Assembly: GCF_017654505.1 (NCBI RefSeq)
Contig: NC_054572.1
Span: 1,060,864 to 1,124,863 of the forward strand
Origin: Polyodon spathula
Taxonomy: Eukaryota; Chordata; Actinopteri; Acipenseriformes; Polyodontidae
DNA: 64,000 nt
Direction of reading: 5' to 3'
The position numbers and the translations under genes were made by a program. Positions 50,064 to 62,204 of this stretch are shown here, one piece after another. Position 1 is the stretch's first letter. Each line of letters begins with the position of its first letter. The notes under the pieces are model-generated. The model was not told the origin of the DNA. It worked only from the letters and a program-made list of their open reading frames with translations, and made no database searches.

Positions 50064-50268
50064 CCGAGGCGATGGGGGTGCAGAACTTATCAGAGTTCCT
50101 CCGGCGGATGGCCCCCCCTACACTGTGCAGGCTGGAGGAGCTGATGACAGAGGGCCCCTGGCGCAGGGGGGTGATGGGGGCTGTGGCTGAGGTGGGGGGG
50201 TGAGGTAAACCTTCCGGAAAAGTGTCCCCCTCTCTCTTCAAAAGAGAGGCACTGGCTGCCAGATTGAG
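50064..50268 (-). CDS. FOXP4: FOXP4 coding exon, Pro/Ser linker before the forkhead
   Basis: Acceptor aattctcattgcag and donor G|gtaagg enclose 205 nt. The exon encodes LNLAASASLLKREGDTFPEG, a Pro/Thr segment PPTSATAPITPLRQGPS, a serine run, and IRRRNSDKFCTPIAS. The RRRxSDK motif occurs in all FOXP proteins just before the forkhead; the KFC-x-PI form fits FOXP4. The segment is likely flexible. It is the most GC-rich piece of the gene in the window, with runs of G on the plus strand. Confidence 0.95.
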
Positions 50269-51534
50269 CTGCAATGAGAATTCATAACACATGCAAACCA
50301 TGATCCGAGAAAAGACACTTAAAAGACTCTTTTAATGGTAGCATTACAGTAAGAGCCGCATTTCTGTACTAGGGCAAGAAACACTGGGTGTGATCCGTTT
50401 ACATCTTTAAGTGTTTCCATTGTTTAGAAGGCAGGTATGGAAGCTATGGAACTACATGTCTCACCACCTGGCCCTCACTGTTGCCATGCCCAGTCTTGTT
50501 CTTTTCTAATCCTGCGTCACTTATCCAGATGGAGATGCTCGTATACACAATGTTACTATTTACAATGAACAGGTCGCTAGAAAAGCCGTGTGCAAAAGGA
50601 AGAATAAAAAGGCAGCCTGGTTAAGAAGAAAGCTTATTACTGGACTTTTTTTTTTTTCCCCCCTCTTTCGTTCTGCAGATGCCCAATTAAGTGGAGCTGA
50701 AACCCCTGGATCCCAGTTCATAGTGGCGCGTCTCGATGGAAGCTTCTTGTTTGTTCTAATTAAGCCTCACGTGCCTATGTTGAGCGAGGAGAGCACACCG
50801 GGGGTGCGCTGAACTAATACTATAAATTAACTTGACTACCACCGTCTGTATTGTAATTCATTGTAAGTAAATAAATAAATAAATAAATGAAATTTCCCAT
50901 CTTGAGTAATTAGGGGGTGAAATTGTTTAACAGGTTCTTAATTAATGCTGGAACAGAGCCAGCAACAGTGAGACTCAGGCGATCTTAATTGAGGGCAGTC
51001 TTTGTTTTGCTGGTGCCTCCTGGGGCTGCAGCGCTGCTCTGAACCTTTTAGCAGATGCCACATGCACGATCTCCATTTCCCATCAGGTGCTAACGGCTGC
51101 TAGAAACAGCCAAAACAGGGACGCCGGCCCCCTATTTTAACAGTACAACACAATTGATATCCCCCCCTGCCCCCCAAATTAAGATGCTCCAGATGTAATT
51201 GACAATTCATTTACAATGTCTTCCTACTTTAATACAAGATTACTCATCAATCTCGTGATGAAATATTAATTGGTTCCATTTCTTCTTGGGCTTGGTAATT
51301 ATAACGCACTAGATGTATATGCGGATAGGAATATGACAGCTGATTAAAATGTGCTGTATGAAGTGTTTCTGAACTTCACCCCTTGGTCTCTCCATCAAAT
51401 GGATCTATGGAACAATGTTCTATAGATGTCTTCCAAGCAGTCAACAGAAGCTCGCAGCTATTGGAGCTCTCTGTGAAAGCCCGTTGGCCACCCCTGTCAT
51501 GAAGCTCCCCTATCTAGATCTCTGCTATACTTAC
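50269..51534 (-). other. FOXP4: FOXP4 intron, largely conserved-looking
   Basis: About 1.27 kb. It holds an AAAT array (50866-50888) and a candidate enhancer block (50890-51350); no repeat element was recognised. Confidence 0.6.
50890..51350. promoter_or_regulatory. Candidate conserved noncoding element in FOXP4 intron
   Basis: Repeat-free block with ttgagtaattaggggg, ggttcttaattaatgctgg, gatcttaattgagggcag, ttcccatcaggtgctaacg (E-box), agatgtaattgacaattc, gaaatattaattggttcc and gacagctgattaaaatg (MEIS/E-box). The dense TAATTA/TAATTG sites point to a developmental enhancer. Inference only. Confidence 0.4.
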
Positions 51535-51618
51535 GGGCTGGTTGAAAGGCTTTGGCTCCGATGGCCTCATATGCAGATGCGTCATCATTGCTTGCAGACG
51601 CTCGCTCTCCTTGGATAA
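51535..51618 (-). CDS. FOXP4: FOXP4 coding exon, zipper second half
   Basis: Acceptor ctctatctgcag and donor CCC|gtaagt enclose 28 codons, [20 protein letters not shown] then EPKPFNQP. The first part completes the leucine zipper (heptad L-x6-L with MMTHL). The stretch [12 protein letters not shown] is characteristic of FOXP4; FOXP1 has HLHVKSTEPK. The exon ends in phase 0 at Pro, and the following exon starts LNL, so the junction makes a PLNL motif. Confidence 0.96.
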
Positions 51619-52199
51619 CTGCAGATAGAGAAAGACAACAGTAATGTAAAGGTTCATATTCATGACTATAAAATCAATGGAATACCATCGCTGGCATCAT
51701 CTAAAAACCTACAAGATCTGCTTACCAAAACGTAAACATATAAATATACGTACACATACAAGCTATGATTTCTTACACACATTTCACATATTCTATACAG
51801 AGCATACTTTTGCTGCTAAGAATTATTACTTTCCACATTTTCAGTGTGATAGCCTTATCTACAAGTTTCTTTATTCAGATTCTGCATAAAAATAAAAAAA
51901 AAAATCACCCCAAAAAAGTTTACTGGTCTTGTTGCTCCACCCTTAAGTAGCACTCTTCTCTAGACATTACTGCCACCTAGAGGGCAAGACTACACATTAC
52001 AATACTTGCTGAACCTCAGAATTTTAGACAGGGGTCAAAATGGGCTGAAAACAGTGTGTATCTATCATAGGCTTCATTTTGAAATTAAGTACAAAAATAA
52101 ACAGAGAGACCAAGATATGTGAATGTAAACTCAAGTGTTTAGAGACATTGTAACATTGTACTAATGGCTGGTATTGCACTGGTATGACAGGCAGACTAT

Positions 52200-52429
52200 G
52201 CAGCGTTAAGGAATATCCTCTGGAAAGTGTCCTGAGGGCATCAGATGATTCGAGGGCATTTGCCATTTACTCCCACCTTTCACTACCAGAGCTCGGCAAC
52301 TCTACGAAATCAAGCCACCCTGTCCCTGACCCAACCCCAACCCTAACCTTAAGCAACCCCTGACCTAAAACCATTAAGAATCACCTGATGCCCTCCTGAC
52401 AATTTCTAGGGGATATTCCTGTGTGCTGC
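52200..52429. mobile_element. 230-bp long-TIR MITE (MULE-like) with 10-bp target duplication
   Basis: The left arm 52200-52251 and the inverse of the right arm 52378-52429 match at 41 of 52 positions; both contain aggaatatcc, gagggcatcag and gattc. The loop carries accctgacccaaccc-type text. The element is flanked on both sides by the identical 10-mer ggcagactat (52190-52199 and 52430-52439), a target-site duplication. Long arms plus a 9-10-bp duplication fit Mutator-like elements, but no transposase is present to confirm the family. Confidence 0.85.
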
Positions 52430-53164
52430 GGCAGACTATCGAGATGTTTAGCACTATGATGCTTTTTCAGCGGTCACTTGCATTTTTGTTGTTGGTTTAA
52501 ACAGTTTATTACACACTGTTAACTAAACACTGTCGGGGTTCTGTTGCAGCATATTGAAAACCTTATACTGTAGCGGGCAAACTCTCAAAGTCCTGGACTG
52601 TGTTGCATTGGGGGTTAACCAGGCGTTGGCACAACCCACGCAACTTTGCACAGGTCAATGATAATAAGCACTGGTTTGCTGCAGGGACCAGACCCAGCCT
52701 ATCCCAGGTGCTCTGTGGGACACAGAGGAGATTCTGGAGTGAAGGGGGTTACTATAAATATCCCTGGCTCTGGTGTAGCATTTGGGAAGGCACTGCACTC
52801 TCCCTTCCGTGAGTCTCATTAATGCCGACAGGGTTTGCACTGTGATGCAGGCTTTCCTTGCCTAAACAGCAGGTTTTCGGCCCTAAAAACATTACAACTG
52901 GTGGCAGCGACGGCACCTTTTTTTCATTTTTAAATTTGTATTACAAGCTCCAGTAATTTCTATAGAACATCCAATTTCGTGGTAACAAATTGTTCAAGCA
53001 CACTCGCGAAGAAGCTTTGTCCGATATGTACACTGGTGACATAGCGCTTTCTCAAACAGCTTTCTCTGCCGCAGAAACACTAGAAAACAAAGAGCTACTC
53101 CGTGAACTACAACTCTAAAACAAACGGTCTGGCAGGGGGATCTGTTAGTTTTGGCTTATGAACA

Positions 53165-53197
<33 letters not shown>

Positions 53198-53296
53198 TGA
53201 GGCCGACTACATCGGCTGGTTTCACACCGTGGACATCATGTACAGTAGTCCAGAATTTGTCTGTGAAACCAGCTGGAAGACTAGTGCCATTACACA

Positions 53297-54562
53297 CAGG
53301 GATGGAAATAAGACTCCCACTGCATAGCAGTTTGATCCACTCCAGTTTTTACTGTGAGTTTAACACTAGAAGGACCGAAGATATACTCATACCTAGAAGC
53401 TCCACAGCAGTCTGACGGCTGTATTCAAAACACTGGAAATAGTATAACAAAAGGAGAAACAGACAGATGTAATTCACTTTGTTTTACTTTTCAACAGCAA
53501 TCGGTTTATTATCAGATGAGCAAAAGCAACTGAACAACGCAGATAAAAAAAACATTTTACAGAGGCGCACAGCACAAGAAGTTATACAAAAAGTCTAATG
53601 TATTTCTTTTTTTTGACAAATGGGTATTCCTTTACCTTGAGTCTAAGGCTGTTCACAAAATCAACACAGATAACGCGCTTCTCTACGGCGCCTTTCTGCA
53701 CAGGGCACAGCTGTCCGAAGTTTTATTTTTATTGCACTTGCCAACTTGGCATTGCCAGCTTCAGCTGTGGCTACACGCTTGGCAGTCTCCCTCTCCAAAT
53801 GCTTCTTGCAAAGTTCCTGTGCTAACTGTCAAATATATTCTCTCCTTGGTAAATTCTTCTCTGTGCATTCTTTGTAAAGTACCCAGCAGTTGATGGCTGC
53901 TAGGTCCAATACATTGTAAAACACCTGAACAGACCACCGTCGGGAGCCAGCTTTCACAGAATACTTCCGTGCCAAAACATCAACTCCATATTTTGTCATG
54001 TAGTAAAACTCCACGGTCTCTGGTATTTATTTTCACTAGTCCTGATGCTAATCGAAGCGTAGCTGGGAAGCAGGCGCCAGCCTTCAAAAGGCTGATTGAA
54101 AACAATAGACTGTCAGTCATTCACTCAGGCAGAAAGTAGAGACTAATCAGATTACAGCTAAACACACTGCGGACTGGTAAATACAAATAATAAAGTAGAA
54201 TACCGTTCTGTATAATCACAATACAACTGTTTTCTGTGTGGCCGTCAATATGACTGCTCCCGGGGCTTTTAGGTATAATGTAATACATCTCCTTTATTTC
54301 TGCACTTCCACGTTTCATGCTTTGTGAGAATATTGAATACATACGGACAGAAAGGTACATGAACGCACAGCCCCATATGTGTTACACGACTGGAGAAAAT
54401 GACATTTTAAAACCAAAAACCGCCAAAATGACAGCCGCGGGGCTTCTGGTGTTAATAAGACACACCTGAGCCTATTACCTATACACTGTGGCTAATCAAG
54501 CATGTATTAAAACCTGGAATGGGTGAAACTGCTGTGCAATAGGAGTCTCATTTCCATCCCTG
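53297..54562. mobile_element. Outer MITE (hAT-like ends) split by a piggyBac insertion
   Basis: The left arm begins cagggatggaaataagactc (53297) and the right arm ends gagtctcatttccatccctg (54562); the inner parts (cagtttgatccactcc and ggaatgggtgaaactg) also match as inverse. Arms are about 55 bp with roughly 80% identity. Removing the inner piggyBac leaves an element near 180 bp. CAGGG ends suggest a hAT-type MITE; a clean 8-bp target duplication is not seen. Confidence 0.75.
53364..54451 (-). mobile_element. piggyBac element remnant bounded by TTAA
   Basis: TTAA at 53360-53363 and 54452-54455 bound a 1088-bp element whose ends are inverse: cactagaaggaccg on the left and, reversed, caccagaagccccg on the right. 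On the minus strand, 54030-53829 encodes the C-terminal part of a piggyBac transposase: PETVEFYYMTKYGVDVLARK then YSVKAGSRRWSVQVFYNVLD and LAAINCWVLYKECT. The DQM usually following GVDVL is missing, there is a stop after REYI, and a shifted frame carries a basic tail with LAQELCKKHLERE. The N-terminal and catalytic parts are absent, so it is dead. Confidence 0.88.
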
Positions 54563-54578
54563 ATACAGTAGCTTTAGG

Positions 54579-54579
<1 letters not shown>

Positions 54580-54620
<41 letters not shown>
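54580..54620. repeat. (GT)n microsatellite
   Basis: About nineteen GT units ending in gcgcgc, directly beside the outer MITE. Confidence 0.95.
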
Positions 54621-54624
<4 letters not shown>

Positions 54625-54792
54625 TTAACTGGTGCAGAACATTATTAAAAAAATTAAAGCTTTTAAAGCTTAATCCGACTATAGACAGCTAATCAATGAC
54701 ATTGATAAAAAAAAACAATATGAACACAGCCCCCAAATTTAAAGTAGACACTTTTGTTTTCCGATCATCTTATGAGCTTTGTATTACAGTCA

Positions 54793-55077
<285 letters not shown>

Positions 55078-58000
55078 CTAAACAGCAGTTAGACACAATA
55101 GCAAAAAAAACAAACAAAAAAAAAAAAACCCTTAGCTTCATGCTATTGGTCATTTACAATTCCAAGTATTTAGAGCCTTGCACGCCAGCCAACCACAGCT
55201 GTTGCCCGGGGTCTCTTTCGTCATTATCTGAATGTCTAACGAGCCAATGTGAAGCTGAATAATTAGAATACCCGCATTTCAACAGGACAACACAGACAAG
55301 GCGACTGAAGAGATCCTGTCTCAGCAAACTTCCGTTCCTTGAGTTCCGTTCTTGAGTAAAAAAAAAAAAAGGTAATTTACTGGACAACCCGACACAATAC
55401 TTGTTATTTCTTTTATTTAATGCTTTATTTTGGCCCCAGAAAGAGTCGAGTTGAGCTTTTTCATGCCAGTCTTGTTTCTTTGGTTTGTTTTTCCCAATAA
55501 AAAAAAAAACCCAAAAAACTATGAAATCATACAATTCCAAATGCAGAGATTATTAAAATTCATGATGTGTTGCATAAAACAACAGGAAAGTTCTATTTTT
55601 CCCCCTCCGAGGAAAGAGGCTTATAAAGTTTATTTTCTCCCCAAACACTTGGACATGAAAGAAATGGTATATAAGCTGCCTTGTAAAACAGCAAATAAAC
55701 CAGTGTCACCATGTAATTATGTCAACTTGTGCCATGTGAAAACACAGGACTTTTAGGAATGATTCAAATTAACACAATGCTGGAAAACGAAACCATTCAT
55801 ATTACTTTAAAAATACATTAGATTGGCCTACATTGGACTTTCATGAACTCATTAAATGCCACTCAAAATCTGACAGTGGAGGCCTCTTACAGTAGCAAGC
55901 AATGCAACCTGTTCTACTTTGACCTTGAAGTTCCTCCTTTCAGACAACTGTTGGACCTGAAAAGCTGTGTTTGCCCTACATCTGACACTGCTATCAGTGA
56001 CATTAGAAAGTGATCCATTAGCATGCTTAAAAGGGGAATGTAAAAAGTTAGAACATTGTGAATCGGGTCCATGAAAACCTTAAACAAAAAAAAAAAAAAA
56101 AAAAAAAAACAACAACACACACACAGCTTAACCAAATAAACCAAAAAAAAAAGAAAGAAAACAGGATGCCGTCTAAAAACGGAAAGTGGGTATTTCTGTA
56201 ATTATATAAACAGAGCCACGCCTGTCGTTCAGCTACCTTTCCCTTTCTTTAAATGCATGTTGGGACGTAGCCTAATATGAACAAGCCAATGAGCTGGCTG
56301 CTTTAAATCAGATAGGGAGACTTGCCAGAGTGGGAGGGCACATCCTTTATCAAAGACCTTCTGCTCTTTCCCACTGACTCAACCCCACTTGCACTAATCA
56401 CCAGTAGTTAGTTGCTTGTTGTCGCTGTCGCCCACTCTGGCTGCTTGGCTGTGAAAGCAACACTGTGGTTTTCCTGAGAAAGTGCGGCGTTCCTTCACAG
56501 CAGTCCCCATCTGCTGACATAGTGACATCATCACAATGATCTCACCAACCGGACCCACACACTTCAACCAGACAGCAGTTTAATACCAGTGGAAAGTTAA
56601 TCCTGGTCAAACACGCAATCTGTAAAGTTGCAGCTGCCACAAAGGCATTTGACTTAATTTTTTTATTTTGTTATTTTTAAACCAACAGTGCACCAGTCTG
56701 AGCCTAAGTTGTTTGAAAAACAATAAACAGTTTTTCCTCTTAATGCGAATAAGATTGTATGTAATTGAATCTATCCGACTACATAAACATTAAGTAGATA
56801 CAGAAATACTTTCTAAATAAATCTCTCTGTGAGGTAGTTAGAATAAAGAGCTTTGCTTTTAGAATGTGATTGCTTTGCCCTTCATAAAACGACCTTTTAA
56901 TTGTATTTCTTTTTTTAAAGAAAATAAAAGACTTAGTTTGGTAGAAATCAGACATACTTGATTGGGCATTCAACTTAAAAATCAGACCCCTGCAATGTTG
57001 TGAACCAAGGTTAGGGAGAAAATTACAGGTTCTCTAGCTAATATAACTACAACAACAATAAAAAATGATTTTATTTTGAACTTCGAATTCCTAGACTAAC
57101 CTTATGATTGCTACAATGCCACAAAGCTATGTTGATGACTGAAAACAACAAGAGTGCGTGTAAATATAGGTATTATAATCTATATATAGAGTTATTTAAA
57201 CACAGTAAGATCTACTATAATAACCTAAACAGCTGCCGATCTAAATACCTTAACTGTACATCAATCCTGCCGGTGCTCCCCTGGGACAGATCACCGACTC
57301 CCTAGTAACATGACGAAAGACTATCAAAATTCAATTGAAATAGAAGTGTGTAAGTGATCCACTGCAAGGACTGAAGCCTTCGCTAGACTAGTGGCTTCTA
57401 CCACTGTGTCACTGAATTCCAGACTATTGAAAGGGTTAACCTCTACGGCCGTCACCATATGCTACTAAATTGTTTTTGATCGAATCCAAAAGACAAAATA
57501 TTAGCCAAACGCACCTTTTATTCCCTCAAAAAGAAACTGCAGCTTTAAAATGTCGAGACGTACTCACTATCAAAAACTTTAAACAATAACAATGACCTCA
57601 TCCCAGCCGAATTAGGAGAACAGATAGCTTTTTTTTCTCCAGAAGTACATGATAAAAAAATGATCTCACCCAATAGTTTTTGTCAACAGAACTGCAAACC
57701 ACAACGCTTTATAGCTTATAATAAACAGTAGCAACACTTTTTTCCACCATATCCCAACAATGAGGCTCTGTTTATTTCACCCCAGTGGGGATTAATTGCA
57801 TTTAAAAAACAGTCAAAACCACAGCAGATGAACAATAACCCTGAGTATTCAAACACATGTACTGGAGCATGCCAGAGAAAATGGAACATCATTAAAACAT
57901 TTGAGCGAAGAAAAAGAGAAACGGGGATGTGAATGAGAGTTTTATCATTTTCAAATGGTCTAAAAAGACATTCTCTTCTCAGACATCTGGCTGGTGGCCA

Positions 58001-58283
58001 CAAAACACTTGAAGCTGCCTTCTCGCTCCCTTCCTCCTGATCTCTCGTTACGAAAACGGAACTCTAGCAGAGAACTACGGCTATTCCAGTGTTTAACTGG
58101 AGCTTAACCACTAGCAGTCCAGACCTCTCCATCTGTTTGTCTCGGCTGGGGTGCCTAACTGCTGTGTGAGTCTTCTTTCCATCTCTTGCGCTACACCGGA
58201 AGTTAAAGGCATTTCAGCTTCGTTGGAGATCAGAACCATAGGTCACACTAGGCTTGGTTAGGGGTGACCTAATCAGACCTGAT

Positions 58284-58456
58284 CAGGGGTGACCAAAGTT
58301 TGCACCTCCAGTCCTGGTCTTTGTTCCAACCCTGTTCTAAATTGTTACACTGAACCAATTAAACCTCCACCCAGACCCTGAAGTAGTTAACCATATCCTT
58401 TTACCTGTTAAACGTGGAGTGGAATGGCCCTCCCGGGCTGTGATTGGCCACCCCTG
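58284..58456. mobile_element. MITE with CAGGGGTG ends (hAT-like)
   Basis: The left end caggggtgaccaaagtttgc and the right end gtgattggccacccctg form inverse termini (CAGGGGTG[A/G]CCAA). The interior has ctccagtcctggtctttgtt and tggccctcccgggctg, text typical of a very common short fish element that ends ...ggattggccacccctg. No clear 8-bp duplication flanks it. Confidence 0.75.
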
Positions 58457-59125
58457 ATCTTGACCTTTGTTGGAAGAACTGAAGATGACACAGCGATTTC
58501 AAAAGCAGCAGCTAGAACCACATTTTTGGTGGTTCGATTGTTGCAATTGTAACTTTAAGCAGAAGGGATTTTCCAGAGAGTGGTACTTTATCTGGTTCCT
58601 CACAGTGGGTAGCTCAGGACAAAGCCACACACACACCCCCGATTTGACAACGGAACTCAAAATCTTGATTAAAATCAATACACGCAGGGCATGGAAAAAA
58701 AAGAGAGAACAGACAGAGAAAGGCTTTTGAATTCAGCAACCCTCCCCAGGATTTGAGCCCTGGCCTGTGAGACATGAGTCATGAGTCAACAGCATGTGAC
58801 AACCCACCATGTCAGCCGTCTATTTTGAAGTCTAATTATTTTAACACACAAAGACAATGGTGTGTTTACATCTCTTGTGTTCCCAGATCTGTTTTTTTGT
58901 CCTTTATCACTGCAAGCTAGCTCCTTCCCCTCCCCCCACCCCAAAGTCCCTAAAGACTCAAACTGGCAAACAGACATAAAAAAAAAAAAATAGCAGTGCT
59001 CCTTTTGATGTCTTTGCTAGCATCCCAGAAACAAAGAGATCTAATTGTAAATGAGCTAATTAAGTAAACCACTGATGAAGCGTAAAAACAATTTGCTTGA
59101 CCCTTTGCTACTGCGCTGCGAGACA

Positions 59126-59144
59126 GGGGGGGGGGGGGGGGGGG
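59126..59144. repeat. Poly(G) tract
   Basis: Nineteen G in a row on the plus strand, an unusual length. Confidence 0.95.
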
Positions 59145-59770
59145 AGGGTTTGTCAGACTGAAGAGCTAATCAGTCACTGACAGACATATAGAATTAATAC
59201 CAGACACCTGCAACAAAAGCATCAGGTATTTGCCATGCAGCTTGTTCTCTTCCAGAACAGAGATATACAGTACAGCCAGGGTCTTACCAGGAGTGCACTA
59301 GTGTTACTCAATGCAGTTTGCAGAACTGGGGAACCCATTTAAAACTGCAGACTAGAAATCACACACCAGTAAGTAGGTGTTTTTTTTTTTTTTTCTTTCT
59401 ACTTTTGAATGCCGGCTTCACATCTCTCTTAAATGCATTTGCATTTACATGGACACTGTGCAGGGGAGCCGAGCTGCAACACGCGAGTATAAAGCGAACC
59501 ACAAGTCAGCAGGAAGAAATATAAACAGGGTAAGTGAGAACACCTCCAATGCAAAGCCAGCCCGATGCCTGCAGCACCTTTGAAATCTGTAATTAAGCTC
59601 AAGGCTTTAACAGCTACGGAATGGGAGTCTCAGCCTGTTATTATTAAAGAGCGTACTTCAAAGCCAGTCCCGGCTGAATAATTGTGCATTTGAACACCTT
59701 ACTATTAATTTGTCAAACTTTCCTCTTAATACCACGCTACTAGAAGGAGGAGTAGGAGTAGGAAACTTAC

Positions 59771-59875
59771 TTTATGAACTGTCCCATGTCCTCACATAGA
59801 GCTTCACAGCCTGGCCACTTGCACTCTCCATGTCCATAGAGAGGGTGAGAGCCTGTGTGCTCCTCATGGGAAGAG
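59771..59875 (-). CDS. FOXP4: FOXP4 coding exon, zinc finger first half
   Basis: Acceptor cgtctctcctag and donor AA|gtaagt bound 105 nt. The exon encodes [20 protein letters not shown] and [14 protein letters not shown]. It supplies the two zinc-binding cysteines (CKWPGC) of the single C2H2 finger; the two histidines come from the next exon (HLNSEH). The sequence HPLYGHG-x-CKWPGC is a FOXP signature. The finger works with the adjacent zipper in FOXP dimerisation and repression rather than acting as the main DNA-contact domain. A G/C-run inverted repeat lies about 60 bp upstream in the intron. Confidence 0.97.
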
Positions 59876-62114
59876 CTAGGAGAGACGGGAAACACAGCGT
59901 TAACAAGCAGGCTTGCTGGAGGCACCGGGGGAGGGGGGGGGGGGGCATTCCCCCCCCATTGCTTAGCAGCCTCTTGATCCATTCCTGGTTTTACTGTTCA
60001 TTAGACACAGCTGAGCGTCAATGAATCAAGTAACTGCTATGGAGTCCAGGTGATTTCTTGCAGTGTGTACTCGATAGGATTGGCAAATCGGGATAGGCAA
60101 TGTGGGTCAACAAGGCTAAATAAGAGTCAGAATACCTCAGAAACAGAGTAGCATCGTGCAGTGAATGACTGCAGGTGCTATTGCAAGCTTAAAAGGTAGG
60201 TGTGTTTCACTGATGTTTTAATTAACAAGGAGGTTTAATTTAATGAGGAAGCAAGTGTCAAACATGAATGGCATTACCTGGTAATACTAGCTTGAATCAC
60301 CACCTTGTTGGCATCACATTCCACAACACACAGTAAATGTCCAGCACAAACCTTTATTGCCAGCATGTGCAATCAGAGGATTAACAGTGTGTTGGGTTGC
60401 AAGGTACAGCACTGTGCAAAGTCTGTCTTGCCAACATCTAGTGATACTGAAGTGCTACTGTAGGTTACAGAATATTTACGATAACATCATATTAGTAAAG
60501 GTGATATCAAACTATATCAGAGCATCAATAATTAGGCATAAATAGAAAAATCTGTAGTTACTGTCTGGTGAAGCAGAACCTGGGTTTTCAACTGTATATT
60601 AAAAGAGAACAATAACATTAACCCAGGCTTTTCTTGTGGAGTAGAGACACTTTGTGCCCTTCTTTGGAAAGTGAACTCTCCTATTTTTGCACAAAAGGAC
60701 AAGTGAAAATTGGCTTTGGAAAGGTAGAACTGAGTGGAGATGATTCATGTGACACTCCATTCTTTCAGAGGCGAGTACAGTGTGTGCCAAGCTTTTGTTG
60801 TCGTCTGGCAACATGGATTCAAGTCAAATCACTGTTTCTCTGTATTTCTTTTGTTAGGAGTTTACTTTTACTGCAAACGCTCACCCAGGCGTTGTCTCAT
60901 CGTTGAATTAAATAACCTATGGAACACTTCAACAAGTGTGTTCATTCTGTTAGTTCTTAACACTAAACACAAGGAGCTACATCAAAAAAAGGCAAAGGGA
61001 GGACTTGGATCTTCCTATCCTGAACATCAGATACATGTTGACATCCAGACCCACAACGAGGAACATTCCCAAAGTTAACCCTCCTTCTCCAATGCGATTT
61101 ATTTCTGCTCATCGAAAGTCAAAACGTATGTCAGCTTCATCACAGCGGTAGGTATCAACTTCAAGACCGTACTTCAGGTTAGGAGCAAGTATTCTTCTCC
61201 CCAAGTGCTGCAAATGATGGCTAGCCGCAGACAATCCACACAAACAAGGACGCACCAAAAGCTTGAGCGAAGTTCAAATCCAGACATCTTCTTGACTTGG
61301 CACATGTTAAACAGACAACAGCCGTTTGGCTTTAAGAACCATTTCGTATCATGCCATTTGTATTCCTCCCCTTTTTTATACAGTATTTATTTGTATAATA
61401 AATAAATACATAGCCAAAAGAAATGAGGTGCAACATTTTTTACATTTTATTATTATTATTATTTACTCACTGAGTGTTTTGTTGGTAACCGCTTTTCAAG
61501 TGTGGTGTTCGGTACTCGTCTGCAGGTTCAGCCTTCATGAAGGAGGAGATCCAGTCAAAGACTCTTGCTCTTGGAAATGGAAAGAATCCATGACTACATT
61601 GCGGCTAACGATCCTGACTCTTCCCGACTTCACAGCAGCCTCTGGCAGCACCCCCACCCCTTTACAATGCATTGCAACACCTGCTCCAGCGGAACGCAGG
61701 CCTACATGCACAGTGTCAGCTTTGACAAAACAGCTAGAGTAATAAACACAGACCCCTTTGTTTACTGCTAGGAAAAAGACTACACATGCAGAAAAAGCAG
61801 GTGCATGCTGGGACTTTTCATGTAAGATCAGCGATTTACCCCCCCACCCATAAGTGCTCAGTGGATCTTATGCGGATCTCAAGTTCCAAACTGCCTGGCA
61901 GCCCTTACTGACAGAACAACTCTTTCCCCCCAGGCTTCACTACAACATGTTTTAAGACTGAAATAAGCTCCTGAACACTTAGTCCAATAAATGTGCTCAT
62001 CACGCTCTCCTTGGCTGGTTGTTAATACAATTATTAATGTTTAATCTGATTTGACACCCAAAAAATGTAAAGGCAAGTTCAAGACCTCTGGTAAAAACAC
62101 GCTGCCTGTTTCCA

Positions 62115-62151
<37 letters not shown>

Positions 62152-62204
62152 GATTTGACTGTATAAATTGTAGATATAATAATAAAAATAATACCCTTCA
62201 TTAC
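59876..62204 (-). other. FOXP4: FOXP4 intron upstream of the zinc finger exon
   Basis: About 2.3 kb with a G/C inverted run (59932-59958) and a T-run of about 30 (62120-62149) close to the upstream exon donor. No exon or recognised transposon. Confidence 0.65.

Noticed and set aside
58736..58815. Possible tRNA-like box B (gggctcaaatcctgg on minus)
   Set aside because: Only one box is convincing and there is no box A at the right distance or any tail.
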